The notes: generated by a model from the sequence alone, not told the origin. A DNA stretch of 64,000 bases from Psychrobacter sp. ANT_WB68 (GCF_008369115.1 NZ_VOAZ01000002.1:62001-126000), one strand, 5' to 3'. Counted from the stretch's first letter, positions 39,842 to 49,873 are shown. A program made the numbers and translations.

Positions 39842-41050
39842 ATGACTCAAGCTATTCGCTCTAACAAAACTATAAACGCTAAGACCATCAAAACGACGGC
39901 GATGCATGTAGCCGTAATCGCAGTGATGGCAACCGCAGTTGTTGGGTGTAATCGAGGTATCAAACCAGTTGTCAATGACCCTGTAAAATTGGTACAAATT
40001 GCGCAGCCGATTAGTGTGCTACAGCCTGTTTTTAGTACCGATGTTGGTAGCAAAAAAGCCAGTAGTAAAGATCCGCTTGATTTACAAGTGGGCTATGCCA
40101 ACTCGCAAATCGTCACAGCGTCACGCGGTGGGGATTTGATAGGCTTTGGTAGTACTGGTCAACGCCTATGGTCAGTCAATGTGGGTGATCAAATCACAGG
40201 TGGCGTTGCCTTAGATGCCTTGAGCCAAACCGCTATTATCAGTACCCGCAGCGGTCAAGTAATGGCATTTGATAGTGCCACTGGTGCTAAACGCTGGCAG
40301 ACACAGCTTACTGGTTCGGTACTAACGCCTGCTTTAATCAGCAATAACCGTGTGGTTTTATCTGCCAACGATGGTTTCTTACATGGGTTATCGCTACAGA
40401 ATGGACAATCGGTTTGGCAATTTGCCACGCAAGTACCTGCCATCAGCATCCGTGGTAGTGCAGCACCGACCTTGCTAGATGCTAAAACGGCATTATTGGC
40501 CACTGCTGATGGCCGTTTGCATGCCATCACCATCGATAATGGCTTGCCGCAGTGGTCACGTCGCGTTGGCATAGGTGCGGGCAGTAGTGAAGTTGAGCGT
40601 ATGAGTGATGTCGACGGTATGCCTGTCGTCGATAAAAACCAGTTGTTTGCCATCAGCTATAGTGGTCAATTACTAGGTATTGATTTGGCCTCTAGTCAAG
40701 TCATGTTCGTTAATGAGCTCGCGAGCTTAAAATCATTGGCGGTAAATAATCAGCAAGTCATCGCCACCAGTTTAGACGGTAAAGTGGTTGCTTATAATCG
40801 CACCAATGGTCAGGTTCTGTGGGAAAGCGATGAGTTGGCTTATCGTCATTTAACCAATCCTGTCATGATTGGCAATTATATTGCCGTTGGTGATTTTGAT
40901 GGCGTGGTACATTTGTTTGACCCTGCCAGTGGCAAAATCGTCAGCCGCGTACAGACCAAAGGCGCATTAAGTAGCTTGCAAGTACAAGGTAGCCGCTTAC
41001 TGACCCAAAGCACCTCAGGACAAGTCGCTATTTGGCAATTAGCAGGCTAA
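39842..41050 (+). CDS. bamB: Outer-membrane assembly lipoprotein BamB
   Basis: 402 residues. Lipoprotein signal with VVGC (Cys36), then an eight-bladed PQQ-like beta propeller visible as repeated GQ..W / G..LWS-type blades: GQRLWSVNVGDQITGGVALD, GAKRWQTQLTGSVLTPAL, GQSVWQFATQVPAISIRG, GQVLWESDELAYRHLTNPV. It is the BAM-complex scaffold with BamA. A 267-bp gap precedes it, and a series of hairpins follows. Confidence 0.92.
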   Translation: MTQAIRSNKTINAKTIKTTAMHVAVIAVMATAVVGCNRGIKPVVNDPVKLVQIAQPISVLQPVFSTDVGSKKASSKDPLDLQVGYANSQIVTASRGGDLIGFGSTGQRLWSVNVGDQITGGVALDALSQTAIISTRSGQVMAFDSATGAKRWQTQLTGSVLTPALISNNRVVLSANDGFLHGLSLQNGQSVWQFATQVPAISIRGSAAPTLLDAKTALLATADGRLHAITIDNGLPQWSRRVGIGAGSSEVERMSDVDGMPVVDKNQLFAISYSGQLLGIDLASSQVMFVNELASLKSLAVNNQQVIATSLDGKVVAYNRTNGQVLWESDELAYRHLTNPVMIGNYIAVGDFDGVVHLFDPASGKIVSRVQTKGALSSLQVQGSRLLTQSTSGQVAIWQLAG

Positions 41051-41065
41051 ATACTTCTGAGTAAC

Positions 41066-41216
41066 GACTTTATTAATAAAGAGTGTTTCCGTTTTATTAA
41101 TAAAGTCTCGTAACGGATGATAAGTCTAAGGAAAAACGCTGCTTTGTCAGCGTTTAGTGCCTTGTGTAAATTGCTTGTTTAAGCATCGGCTTTCGCGTAC
41201 TCTATGCGACCGATGC
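41066..41216 (+). repeat. Three successive intergenic hairpins between bamB and der
   Basis: (i) A perfect 14-bp inverted repeat, 41066-41079 with 41094-41107. (ii) An 8-bp stem AAACGCTG (41134-41141) with 41148-41155 and a 6-nt loop, possibly the bamB terminator but without a T run. (iii) GCATCGG (41183-41189) with 41210-41216, plus inner TCGC/GCGA pairing. The remaining ~220 bp before der show no gene. Confidence 0.55.
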
Positions 41217-41439
41217 ATGATAGGTATCATGTATAGGCGTTGTTATTGCTTAAATATGGACGTTGACGTTATAGGTAATATAGCCAACGTATATTGCATG
41301 TAGTTATCGTAAAATAGCCTATTATTTTTCGCTAGCGTTTTTATTATTTTATTTAAATTTGTGGTCAAGTATAGCTATTTATCTTTATGATAAGAGTAAG
41401 CATGCTGTCCACCATTGTGCCCTTCACTGAGAGTAACCC

Positions 41440-42882
41440 ATGAGTATCAAGCCTGTGGTCGCCTTAATTGGTCGTCCAAACGTCGGTAAATCTACCTTAT
41501 TTAACCAGTTCACTAAAAGTCGGCAGGCATTGGTTGCTGATTTGTCAGGGCTGACTCGTGACCGTCAGTACGGTGATGCAACCTATGAAGACAAATCTTT
41601 CATCGTGGTAGACACGGGTGGTATTGGTGAAGCGGATGATGGCAGCGGCAACATTGATGACTATATGTCTGAGCAGTCACATACTGCCATTCATGAGGCT
41701 GATATTATCGTCTTTGTGGTCGACGCGCGTGCTGGCATGATTGGTGCCGATGCTGAGATTGGCAAGTTCTTACATACCCTTGGCAAGCCTGTTTATGTCG
41801 TCGCCAATAAAGTTGATGGCGCGCACGATGCGGCTCCTGCAGAATTTTATGCATTAGGATTGGGTGAGCCGTATCCGATGGCAGCCAGCCATGGGCGCGG
41901 TGTTGGTAACTTGCTAGAAGTTCTGACCGCTGACATGCCAACGCAAGAAAATGTCGTCGAGCCAAGAGGGTTAAAACTGGCGATTATCGGTCGTCCAAAC
42001 GTTGGTAAATCAACGCTGGTTAACCGTCTATTAGGTGAAGAGCGCGTCGTGGTGTTCGATATGCCGGGTACCACGCGTGACAGTATCTATATTCCTTATA
42101 CACGCGAAGGCAAAGACTACGTCTTGATTGACACTGCGGGTGTCCGTCGCCGTGGCAGAATCGATGAAAAGGTAGAGAAATTCTCAGTTATTAAAACCTT
42201 GCAGGCGATTGAAGACTCTAACGTAACAGTTATTGTTATTGATGCGCATGAAGGTATCGTCGACCAAGATTTGCATATGATTGGCTATGCGCTTGATGCG
42301 GGTCGTGCATTGGTAGTCGCGATTAATAAATGGGATGGTCTGACGCAAGATCAAAGAGACTATATCAAAATTGAGATGGATCGCCGTTTTAACTTTATCC
42401 CTTACGTAAAAGTGCATCTAATCTCAGCGCTACACGGTACTGGCGTGGGTAACTTATACCCTTCTATCTTGCGTGCCTATCAATCGTCAATGTTTGAGGT
42501 ATCAACCAACCGTTTGACGCAGATTTTACAAGACGCTGTTACTGCCAATCCACCACCAACGGTCGCTGGTCGCCGTATTAAGCTACGTTTTGCGCATATT
42601 GGTGGTCATAATCCGCCAGTGATTGTGATTCATGGCAACCAAACGTCTTCGCTACCGAAGAGCTATCAGCGCTATCTTGAAAACCAATTCCGTCAAGTGT
42701 TTAAGCTTGAAGGCACGCCGCTGAATGTTATCTTTAAACAAAATGATAATCCATACGCCAATAAAAGCGACACGCCCACCAAAGCAAAAGCGCAGCAGCT
42801 ACGCCAACGTGAGCGCAATCGTGCACAGAAATTTACCACCAAAGATAAGCCGAGATTCACTAACAAAGATAAAAAACGCTAA
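41440..42882 (+). CDS. der: Ribosome-assembly GTPase Der (EngA)
   Basis: 480 residues. Two tandem G domains, each with [10 protein letters not shown]: the first at about residues 9-18 with DTGGIGE and NKVDG, the second at about 185-194 with DTAGVRRRG and NKWDGL. A KH-like domain follows (about 360-440) and a basic C-terminal tail. Essential for 50S maturation. The last member of the pilF-der island. Confidence 0.97.
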   Translation: MSIKPVVALIGRPNVGKSTLFNQFTKSRQALVADLSGLTRDRQYGDATYEDKSFIVVDTGGIGEADDGSGNIDDYMSEQSHTAIHEADIIVFVVDARAGMIGADAEIGKFLHTLGKPVYVVANKVDGAHDAAPAEFYALGLGEPYPMAASHGRGVGNLLEVLTADMPTQENVVEPRGLKLAIIGRPNVGKSTLVNRLLGEERVVVFDMPGTTRDSIYIPYTREGKDYVLIDTAGVRRRGRIDEKVEKFSVIKTLQAIEDSNVTVIVIDAHEGIVDQDLHMIGYALDAGRALVVAINKWDGLTQDQRDYIKIEMDRRFNFIPYVKVHLISALHGTGVGNLYPSILRAYQSSMFEVSTNRLTQILQDAVTANPPPTVAGRRIKLRFAHIGGHNPPVIVIHGNQTSSLPKSYQRYLENQFRQVFKLEGTPLNVIFKQNDNPYANKSDTPTKAKAQQLRQRERNRAQKFTTKDKPRFTNKDKKR

Positions 42883-42967
42883 TTTAGCAAGATAAGATTG
42901 TCTTTGTATTGTTGTAGCAAATAAAGGCCATTTTATTCTATCTTTTATACGGATCTGTAATGTGCGT

Positions 42968-43002
42968 TGTCATGATGGCTATAGCAGTCGTCATGACATT
43001 TT
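42968..43002 (+). terminator. Probable terminator after der
   Basis: A 13-bp stem with two G-U pairs (42968-42980 with 42986-42998), a 5-nt loop, then TTTT. Confidence 0.65.
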
Positions 43003-43108
43003 GTAATTTAATACACTATTAAGTTGCATTAAAATATCAGTTTTTATTTATCACCTCTATAAAATACCTATATTATAATCAAACGTTGTCTTGACTCAGT
43101 TGAGTGAT

Positions 43109-45115
43109 ATGAACAACCGCCCACCCCAAACACTTCCTATGCTTATTTGGCAATCTATCGTACAGACCATGGTTTTGGCTGTACTGGCAGGTTTTCTATT
43201 GTCTTTTGTTTATGGCTTGGTGCAGCATTATAAAGAAGAGCGTCAGCATACTCAGCAATTGGCGAACTTGCTGACGGTTAGTGCGGCAAGTGCAGATGGT
43301 GATAAGGTGGTCGCTGAGCAAGTACGCTTTTTATTAGAGCATGAGCAAAGTATTGAAGGTATTCTATTTTATACTACTTCGCAACCTATTGCCGATAGCG
43401 ATCAATCCAAAGATGATTGGAAAAATGCCTTATTTGCTAATACGGTCAGCTTTAACTATCCAGTTATCGGTGATGATGTTGATGGTCATAGCACGCTATT
43501 TATGGGTAACGATACCCTAAACAGCACACCAACAAGGGTCGCCGCGCCGAAAACCTCTCAGAACACGCCTCAATTAGATTCCAAACCGCAAGCCCCTATG
43601 AGCTTGCCAAATAATGGGCTTAAATCAAAATCGGTCAGTGATGTAAATACGGATAATGCCTTGGTCGGCTATATCAATATTACCTTAGATGTGGCGACAC
43701 TACGCTCAAATTGGTTGCGCAATAATCTGTGGTTATGGGTGATGACGACGGCATTAGCGATTATTTGGGCATTGTTTATTTTACGCAAATTGAATTGGCC
43801 GTCGAAAGATATTGCCGAGCTCACTGAAGTTTGTGACATTGTCATTAAAAACCCTGAGCTTGAGCAATTGCCCGTGATACCGCAGCGCTTTAAGTTTCAA
43901 GAATTGGTAAAGATTAAGCAGGCATTCACCACCTTGTTTAATCGCCTGCAAGAATCGAAACAAGACTATGAAGCCCTTGCGGCTTTTGAGCAGCAATTGC
44001 ATCAAAAAGATTTGTCTTTGGATGTACAGCTGCATAATTTTCAAAGTATGATTACTCATGAGCTAAAGACCTCGCTGAACGCCATTGTTGGCGGTTTACA
44101 GCTACTAGATGATGAACATCTCAATGATGAGCAAAAGGACGCGGTCGATATTATTCATAATGGCAGTGACAAACTGGTTTTAGCATTGGATCAAATTATT
44201 CAGCTCAATCAGATACAAAAAGGTCAAATCAGTCTACAAATAAGTGAGTTTAATCCGCTGCAATTAATCGCTGACCTGTTAGCAGATTTTGAGCCTATTG
44301 CCAGGCAAAAAGGCTTGGCGTTAATTAGCCATATCCATCATATCGACTATAGCCTTGAAGGCGATACCGGAAAAATCCAGCAAATATTATCGATACTGCT
44401 GAGTAATGCGATTAAGTTTACCCCAGTAGGGCAAGTAAGTATTACCTCGCAATTGACTCATTTTGATAATAGCAATCGCTGGCAGATTCGAGTCAAAGAT
44501 ACGGGTATCGGTATTGACAGTAGTTTTATAGACGATATTTTCAATCCGTTTTTTCAGGTAGATTCATCGCAAACTCGCCAGTATGAAGGGACGGGTATTG
44601 GTTTGCCCGTCGTTAAGCAAATGACGCAATTGATGGGTGCCAGTATCGATGTCGACAGCACGCTTGGCGTAGGGACTGAGTTTATTGTTACCATTCCGAT
44701 ACCCAATCAGTCTCAATCGCGCCAGCAACAGCTGCTAACTGATCTGGTCATCGTATATTACTACTATGAAAATAGCGGCGCTTTGGTGGATGAATTACAA
44801 CGTTTAGGCGCACGCGTTATCTGCTATCAACATGAACAGCTTGTTATTGACGAAATGGAACATAGAAAGGTCGATATGGTCATGTTTGCTGAAGACGTAT
44901 TGCCAAGCAAAGCGGAATTATTGGCCAAGCGTATTCGTGCCTCTGAGACCGACTATCGGGCCTTATTGGTTTTTTGGTATCCACAGCAGCGCGCCCGACA
45001 TTTAGACAGTTTTGAGCATGGATTAAAAGCAGCTGGGGTTGATTACTGTCAGGTGGCGACCTATGAAGATAAAGCGCTCAGTAGTTTATTAAAAAGCTGG
45101 CTCGCTTGGTCTTAA
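43109..45115 (+). CDS. Orphan hybrid-type sensor kinase with a degenerate receiver
   Basis: About 668 residues. Membrane segments near 15-38 and 208-230 flank a periplasmic sensor of ~170 residues. Then a linker with coiled-coil character, HisKA (FQSMITHELKTSLNAIVGG; the usual Pro after the His motif is Ser), and HATPase motifs (LLSNAIKFTPVGQV, VKDTGIGIDSSFIDDIF, YEGTGIGLPVVKQ). A C-terminal ~125-residue domain has receiver-like periodicity (LVIVYYYY..., VDMVMFAEDVLPSKAELL), but lacks the acidic pair and has Ala where the phospho-accepting Asp should be. No response regulator is adjacent. GacS/BarA-like architecture without Hpt. Confidence 0.8.
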   Translation: MNNRPPQTLPMLIWQSIVQTMVLAVLAGFLLSFVYGLVQHYKEERQHTQQLANLLTVSAASADGDKVVAEQVRFLLEHEQSIEGILFYTTSQPIADSDQSKDDWKNALFANTVSFNYPVIGDDVDGHSTLFMGNDTLNSTPTRVAAPKTSQNTPQLDSKPQAPMSLPNNGLKSKSVSDVNTDNALVGYINITLDVATLRSNWLRNNLWLWVMTTALAIIWALFILRKLNWPSKDIAELTEVCDIVIKNPELEQLPVIPQRFKFQELVKIKQAFTTLFNRLQESKQDYEALAAFEQQLHQKDLSLDVQLHNFQSMITHELKTSLNAIVGGLQLLDDEHLNDEQKDAVDIIHNGSDKLVLALDQIIQLNQIQKGQISLQISEFNPLQLIADLLADFEPIARQKGLALISHIHHIDYSLEGDTGKIQQILSILLSNAIKFTPVGQVSITSQLTHFDNSNRWQIRVKDTGIGIDSSFIDDIFNPFFQVDSSQTRQYEGTGIGLPVVKQMTQLMGASIDVDSTLGVGTEFIVTIPIPNQSQSRQQQLLTDLVIVYYYYENSGALVDELQRLGARVICYQHEQLVIDEMEHRKVDMVMFAEDVLPSKAELLAKRIRASETDYRALLVFWYPQQRARHLDSFEHGLKAAGVDYCQVATYEDKALSSLLKSWLAWS

Positions 45116-45163
45116 TGATGGTGGTAAGTACGAACAGAGTGATAAGAAGCATACAAAAATAAG

Positions 45164-45193
45164 AAAGACGCCCATAAAAAGGCGTCTTTTTTT
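45164..45193. terminator. Bidirectional Rho-independent terminator
   Basis: AAAGACGCC / GGCGTCTTT stem with an 8-nt loop and T run, between the kinase gene and converging dacC. Confidence 0.85.
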
Positions 45194-45263
45194 AATAATA
45201 AAATCACTGTTAAAAGCTATTTTATTACAAACAGGTCTTCATGCAGGTTATTAAATAACGTGC

Positions 45264-46433
45264 TTAAAACAAGTTTTGTGCCCAACGCGTAAAACGTTGC
45301 CAAATACGGCTCATAAAGCCTGACTGCTCAATATCGTTAGTGGCGACGATAGGCACTGACGCAACTGCTTTACCATCAATAACTGCCATCATTTTGCCAA
45401 TTTCTTGACCTTTTTTGATAGGCGCTTCTAAGCTTTCAGGAATATCAACCACAGTGGTGATTTTATTTTTTTGCGTTTTATCGGTCAGGATTTGCAAACT
45501 GTCTCCAGTCGCAAGCTCTACTTCCTTTGTCTCGCCAAACCATACGGGTACTTTACTGACGAACTGTCCAGCAGGTGCTTTGGTTACGGTGGTGAAATGA
45601 CCGAAACCCCAGTTTAGTAGCTCACGAGATTGATCGGCACGGGCTTGCTGACTGTCTGTACCCATAATGACAGAGATTAGGCGCATACCGTCACGGTTGC
45701 TAGAGGCGGCTAAGCAATAACCTGCTGCATCGGTATGACCTGTTTTTAGACCATCAACCGTAGGATCAGTCGCGAGTAGGGCGTTACGGTTACCTTGGGT
45801 AATACCGTTATAAGTGAACTCTTTTTCCGAATAAAGACCGTAGTAGTCGCCACTGTTTTTGATAATAGCACGTGACAGTATGGCCAAATCTAATGCAGAT
45901 GCTTGGTGCCCTTCGTCTGGCATACCTGTCGCGTTGACGAAATGGGTGTTTTTCATCCCAAGCTTTTCTGCCTGCTCATTCATCAAGATAGCAAACGAGG
46001 CTTCGCTACCAGCAATATGTTCAGCCATCGCTTTTGAGGCATCGTTGCCTGATTGGATGATGATACCGCGTAGCATATCGATGACGCTGGCAGTTTTATT
46101 GACCGGCACATACATACAAGACTGACTACTACTACCGCGGCACCAAGCATTTGGGCTCATCAAAACTTGTTCGTCTTCTTTGAGGTCACCTGATGCTAAG
46201 CGCTGCTCGATGATATAACTGGTCATCATTTTGGTTAAGGACGCTGGTGGTAGTGCTTGATTGGCATTTTTTTGTGCCAATATTTCACCAGTGTTATAGT
46301 CCATTAATACATAAGCCGTATTTTCCATTTCAGGGGGCTGTATGGCTGCGCTCGCCATCATCATTGCACCCATAGAAACACTGACACCAACTACCAGCTG
46401 TACCAGCTGTTTTTTTACACGCTTTACTGTCAT
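45264..46433 (-). CDS. dacC: D-alanyl-D-alanine carboxypeptidase (PBP5/6 family)
   Basis: 389 residues. A signal peptide (about 1-31) precedes the penicillin-binding fold: SLTK (Ser65/Lys68), SGN (128-130) and KTGHTDAAGY (Lys230). A PBP5 C-terminal domain and a terminal amphipathic anchor follow (MSRIWQRFTRWAQNLF). It trims terminal D-Ala from pentapeptides in the periplasm. Oddity: two cysteines (98 and 106, in AWCRGSSSQSC) lie in the loop between motifs where E. coli PBP5 has none. Confidence 0.93.
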   Translation of the reverse strand: MTVKRVKKQLVQLVVGVSVSMGAMMMASAAIQPPEMENTAYVLMDYNTGEILAQKNANQALPPASLTKMMTSYIIEQRLASGDLKEDEQVLMSPNAWCRGSSSQSCMYVPVNKTASVIDMLRGIIIQSGNDASKAMAEHIAGSEASFAILMNEQAEKLGMKNTHFVNATGMPDEGHQASALDLAILSRAIIKNSGDYYGLYSEKEFTYNGITQGNRNALLATDPTVDGLKTGHTDAAGYCLAASSNRDGMRLISVIMGTDSQQARADQSRELLNWGFGHFTTVTKAPAGQFVSKVPVWFGETKEVELATGDSLQILTDKTQKNKITTVVDIPESLEAPIKKGQEIGKMMAVIDGKAVASVPIVATNDIEQSGFMSRIWQRFTRWAQNLF

Positions 46434-46765
46434 AGATTGTTACACCGCATCATAAAACCAAATGTATCTATCGCTTATATCTCGTGTAGAATCTCATGGT
46501 TAATCTGTCGTAGCATGCTTTAAGCTCAAGATTTATAACAGATTTTTGCTGAGAGTCTTAACGACTGGGCGACGGACATAAAATTAACGCCTTATCTTAG
46601 CAAAATGCCGACCGATGGGGAATCGATAAATACAATAAAATAGGACGCCACCAAAAACCGTGCATCGTTGTGACAAACCATAGCTATAGAATGGACACCA
46701 ATATAGGCATACAAAGCCTTAGTTATAATATATATTTCGATGCATGAATACTTTTCTAACTGCCA

Positions 46766-46818
46766 CAAAAAAGCCTGCTGCATCAGCTGCGATGCGCAGA
46801 CCAGATGACAGCAAGCCT
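46766..46818 (-). terminator. Minus-strand terminator in a 600-bp gap
   Basis: Read on the minus strand, GGCTTGCTG-type and CAGCAGGC arms enclose an inner GC-rich stem-loop and are followed by six Ts. It lies ~220 bp downstream of the gene at 47040, so it may serve that gene's long 3' region or a small RNA in between. The rest of 46434-47039 shows no gene; a 63-codon open frame at 46592-46783 has no start signal or family character. Confidence 0.55.
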
Positions 46819-47039
46819 AATAGTTTCTATAAGGTTAATAAATAAACTTATAGGGTTGTTTCTTAATGGACTAAAATTGATATAGTGAAAAATCAGCAAC
46901 TTAAATGTGATATGAGCAGTAGTTTTATTATGGTTGTTTATAGCTGGCTATTGTTATTCACATAAGCTAGATATTGATTTCTCTCTTCGCTCCATACTTT
47001 CTAAGAGTGTTTTTTAAAAATGCTCTTTATGAGGGTTTT

Positions 47040-47477
47040 CTAAGAGTACTCAGCATTGGCCAAATCTTCACATAAGGCTTTGTTGTCTTGTCTAGAGAAA
47101 CCCATTGTCCAACTGCGGATACCTTGTAGTATCTGGCGGTAGTCCTGCTGAGTAGATAAATATTGAATAGCCGCTTTTGGATCTTCTAACGACGGCATCA
47201 ACTCATGCAGCTGCACGTTATAAGATTTATAAAAACGCTGTTTTTGTTTGCCAGTTAACATGGGTGGGCAAATCTCTGACAGTACTTGCATCACCGCAAT
47301 CTCATGCTTAGTGATATTGACACCGGATAAATCTACAGGAATAGTCGTCGCCGAATTAGACGCGGCATTGGTCGCTTGAGACAGCATAGCAACAGACGTT
47401 ATCAGTCCTGCTAGACCAACTTTCGAAGCGGTCTTCGCTATCACAGAAGCTATAGATAATATCGATTGATTGTTCAT
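47040..47477 (-). CDS. Small secreted protein, unknown function (possibly Moraxellaceae-specific)
   Basis: 145 residues. A signal peptide of about 39 residues (GLAGLITSVAMLSQATNA). The mature part has two cysteines (in LSEICPPMLTG and NKALCEDLAN) that could form a disulfide, and a helical body ending QILQGIRSWTMGFSRQDN. It recalls the small secreted proteins annotated in Moraxellaceae as MCR_0457-like, but I am not certain. Monocistronic on the minus strand. Confidence 0.6.
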   Translation of the reverse strand: MNNQSILSIASVIAKTASKVGLAGLITSVAMLSQATNAASNSATTIPVDLSGVNITKHEIAVMQVLSEICPPMLTGKQKQRFYKSYNVQLHELMPSLEDPKAAIQYLSTQQDYRQILQGIRSWTMGFSRQDNKALCEDLANAEYS

Positions 47478-47934
47478 TCAGTATTACACTCGCTTATCTT
47501 TATTTAATGGTGCTATGTTAATGGGTAAAAAAATAAAAGTCACATAAAATATTGATTTATGTGTAGATATATTGTGAGCTAGTCCGCGTTTACAGCAACA
47601 TATCAGTAGTATGGAGCACTAAGTTACCTCAACATAAAAATATAAGCTGATAATGTTGTCCCTTGTTGCCTACTGTAATCCTATCACCATGTTTTTATGC
47701 TAGAAAATGGTTGTTATCGATGATAAAAAGTCGCTCGTAAAATCGAATAGCAGGCAAGTTCTAAGCAAAGTCTGGGTTCGTCTCGTGGCACTATTAGGGT
47801 ATAATCGCCCAAAATATTATGCGTATAGCCGCTGCCTCAGTCTCGATAGAATTGATTATAGCAATTTTATGATCAGAAAGTAGAGAAGTGGACAGACGGT
47901 CATTAATAACTGTATTGAGTAAAATTGAGCAGAA
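47478..47934 (+). promoter_or_regulatory. Intergenic region with a candidate surE promoter
   Basis: About 457 bp. A perfect TATAAT (47800-47805) lies 130 bp before surE; the matching -35 is weak. The gap must also hold the divergent promoter of the gene at 47040-47477. No gene seen. Confidence 0.35.
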
Positions 47935-48741
47935 ATGAAATTTTTAATTAGTAATGATGATGGGGTGCATGCTCCAGGTTTGTTAGCACTTTATCAGGCA
48001 TTGTCCACTATCGCAGAGGTGGTAGTGGTGGCGCCAAGCAACGAGCAAAGCGGCTGCGCGAGTGCTTTGAGTATTTCAACGCCGCTATATACCCATGAAC
48101 TGGCTTCAGGCTTCATTGCTGTGAATGGTTCGCCTGCGGATTGTGTGTATTTGGCGTTACATGAGCTCTATCGTCATACCCGTTTTGACTGTGTAATTAC
48201 GGGCATTAATTCAGGCGCCAATCTTGGTCAGGATGTTTTGTTTTCTGGCACTTTTGGCGCGGCATTGACCGCGCAGCTTTTTGGATTACCAGCTATCGCC
48301 ACTTCTTTAGTGGGCGGCGGTATCAAAGGCGCGGGGCAAGAGCAAGCCAGTGATTATCAAATGGCCGCACATGAGATTGTCAAATTATTGACGGAAACAC
48401 CAATATTAGATGCTTGCAAAAATTTGCCCTATCATGTATTAAACGTTAATATTCCTGATGTGGAACGTGCCGATGCGATTCAAGGTCGAAAAATAACGAC
48501 TTTAAGTCACAGTCAGATTGCACGTCCTGTGCATCATGTGGTCGATCCACGCGGGCGCGATGCCTACTGGCTATCGCTACGCAAACGCCAACGTGAATCA
48601 TCAACAGAAAACGAAGACGCTCAAGCATCAGAGATGACGGATGAGCAAGCGGTCACAGCAGGCTATATTAGTCTATCGCCTGTGCGCCTGCATCATACAC
48701 CAGCCTCCACCCTCGATACGCTCTCGGCGTTAGTGCTGTAA
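47935..48741 (+). CDS. surE: 5'/3'-nucleotidase SurE
   Basis: 268 residues. Metal site SNDDGVHAPG (Asp8, Asp9), SGCASA (Ser39), GSPADCV and GINSGANLGQDV (Asn92) with FSGTFGAALTAQLFG. It is a stationary-phase survival phosphatase acting on nucleoside monophosphates. Immediately before an nlpD-like gene, as in the gammaproteobacterial surE-pcm-nlpD-rpoS cluster, but pcm and rpoS are absent here. Confidence 0.94.
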   Translation: MKFLISNDDGVHAPGLLALYQALSTIAEVVVVAPSNEQSGCASALSISTPLYTHELASGFIAVNGSPADCVYLALHELYRHTRFDCVITGINSGANLGQDVLFSGTFGAALTAQLFGLPAIATSLVGGGIKGAGQEQASDYQMAAHEIVKLLTETPILDACKNLPYHVLNVNIPDVERADAIQGRKITTLSHSQIARPVHHVVDPRGRDAYWLSLRKRQRESSTENEDAQASEMTDEQAVTAGYISLSPVRLHHTPASTLDTLSALVL

Positions 48742-48957
48742 ATTGACTAGTTTATCAGTGGTTATATTTATCAGAACTTATTTTATGAATGCTTATATCG
48801 ATGATGCGTGGCACTATAGATAGCCAGACATTAAAAAAACCATTAGTTATCAATAATTGATAATGGTATCTGAGACATTAAACGTTATAACCGTTAGCAA
48901 AATGCTTGTGAGTAACACAAGGAGTTTGTGAGTAACATAAAGAATAGGAAATCTTGT

Positions 48958-49764
48958 ATGAAGAAGCTTATAGCTGGATCACGCTTGGCAACAGTGGCAT
49001 TGATGGGTACGTTAACAGTCGCAACATTGACGATGGTCGGCTGTGCCACCAAGCCCACTTATCAAGCAGCCAACCAAGCAGGACCTAAAATTATCACCAA
49101 CGGGCAAGGTGTTCCCAATTATCATCGCGTACAGCGTGGTGATACGGTTAGCCAAATTGCGGCGCGCTATGGCTTAAACTATCGCCAAATCGGGGCGTTA
49201 AATGGTTTAGATAGCAAATATACTATTTATAGCGGTCAATGGCTCAAATTATGGCAAGGCGAGCCAGTACGTGCTGCCAATAACAATCGCTATAACACCT
49301 CTACGCCGACACAGCCACAGCCAACTTATACGCCGCCTGTGACCAGCACCCCTAATTATTCACAAAATCCCGTCTATGAAGTGACGGCTAATGCCACCTC
49401 AGGTTATGAATATCCGAGTCGCAATCAAGTGACCCGTAACTTTGATGCTGCCGCTGGTAACATGGGTATGTGGTTCGCGGGCACAATGGGCGATCCTGTC
49501 CTTGCTAGCCAGTCGGGAACCGTGCTTTATTCAGGTAATGGACTGCCAGAGTATGGCAATCTCATTATGATTCGTCATAGCGATAACTATATCACCGCCT
49601 ACGCGCATAATAGTGCGTTGCTGGTCAAAGAAGGTGAAGCGGTACAGCGCGGTCAGCGTATTGCAAATATGGGTAGCAGTGGTCAGACCAATCAAGTCGG
49701 CTTGGAGTTCCAAGTACGCTTAAATGGCAATCCTATCGACCCACGTGCGGTGCTAGGACGTTAA
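48958..49764 (+). CDS. nlpD: NlpD-like LysM/LytM lipoprotein, probable amidase activator
   Basis: 268 residues. Lipoprotein signal with MVGC (Cys29), a LysM domain (about 55-100, YHRVQRGDTVSQIAARYGL), a Pro/Thr linker, and a LytM (M23) domain (about 150-268). The M23 zinc ligands are lost: the usual HXXXD region reads NMGMWFAGTMGD, and the final HXH is replaced (GLEFQVR). That is expected for NlpD/EnvC-type activators of cell-division amidases rather than hydrolases. ATG 48958 is preferred; a GTG at 48928 follows AAGGAG but with only 3-nt spacing. Confidence 0.87.
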   Translation: MKKLIAGSRLATVALMGTLTVATLTMVGCATKPTYQAANQAGPKIITNGQGVPNYHRVQRGDTVSQIAARYGLNYRQIGALNGLDSKYTIYSGQWLKLWQGEPVRAANNNRYNTSTPTQPQPTYTPPVTSTPNYSQNPVYEVTANATSGYEYPSRNQVTRNFDAAAGNMGMWFAGTMGDPVLASQSGTVLYSGNGLPEYGNLIMIRHSDNYITAYAHNSALLVKEGEAVQRGQRIANMGSSGQTNQVGLEFQVRLNGNPIDPRAVLGR

Positions 49765-49873
49765 AAAGGACGTTAACTCTGTGGCAGCTTTTATAATGGC
49801 TTGGCTGTTTTAATAGGCATTATTGAAGCTGCGCCCAGCAAGCTACTTTACTTATTCATACTTGAGATCTCTT

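Noticed and set aside
46592..46783. 63-codon minus-strand open frame as a gene
   Set aside because: No ribosome site, no recognisable pattern, and it overlaps the terminator hairpin.
48446..48628. Antisense frame within surE
   Set aside because: A shadow of the surE codon pattern with no independent evidence.
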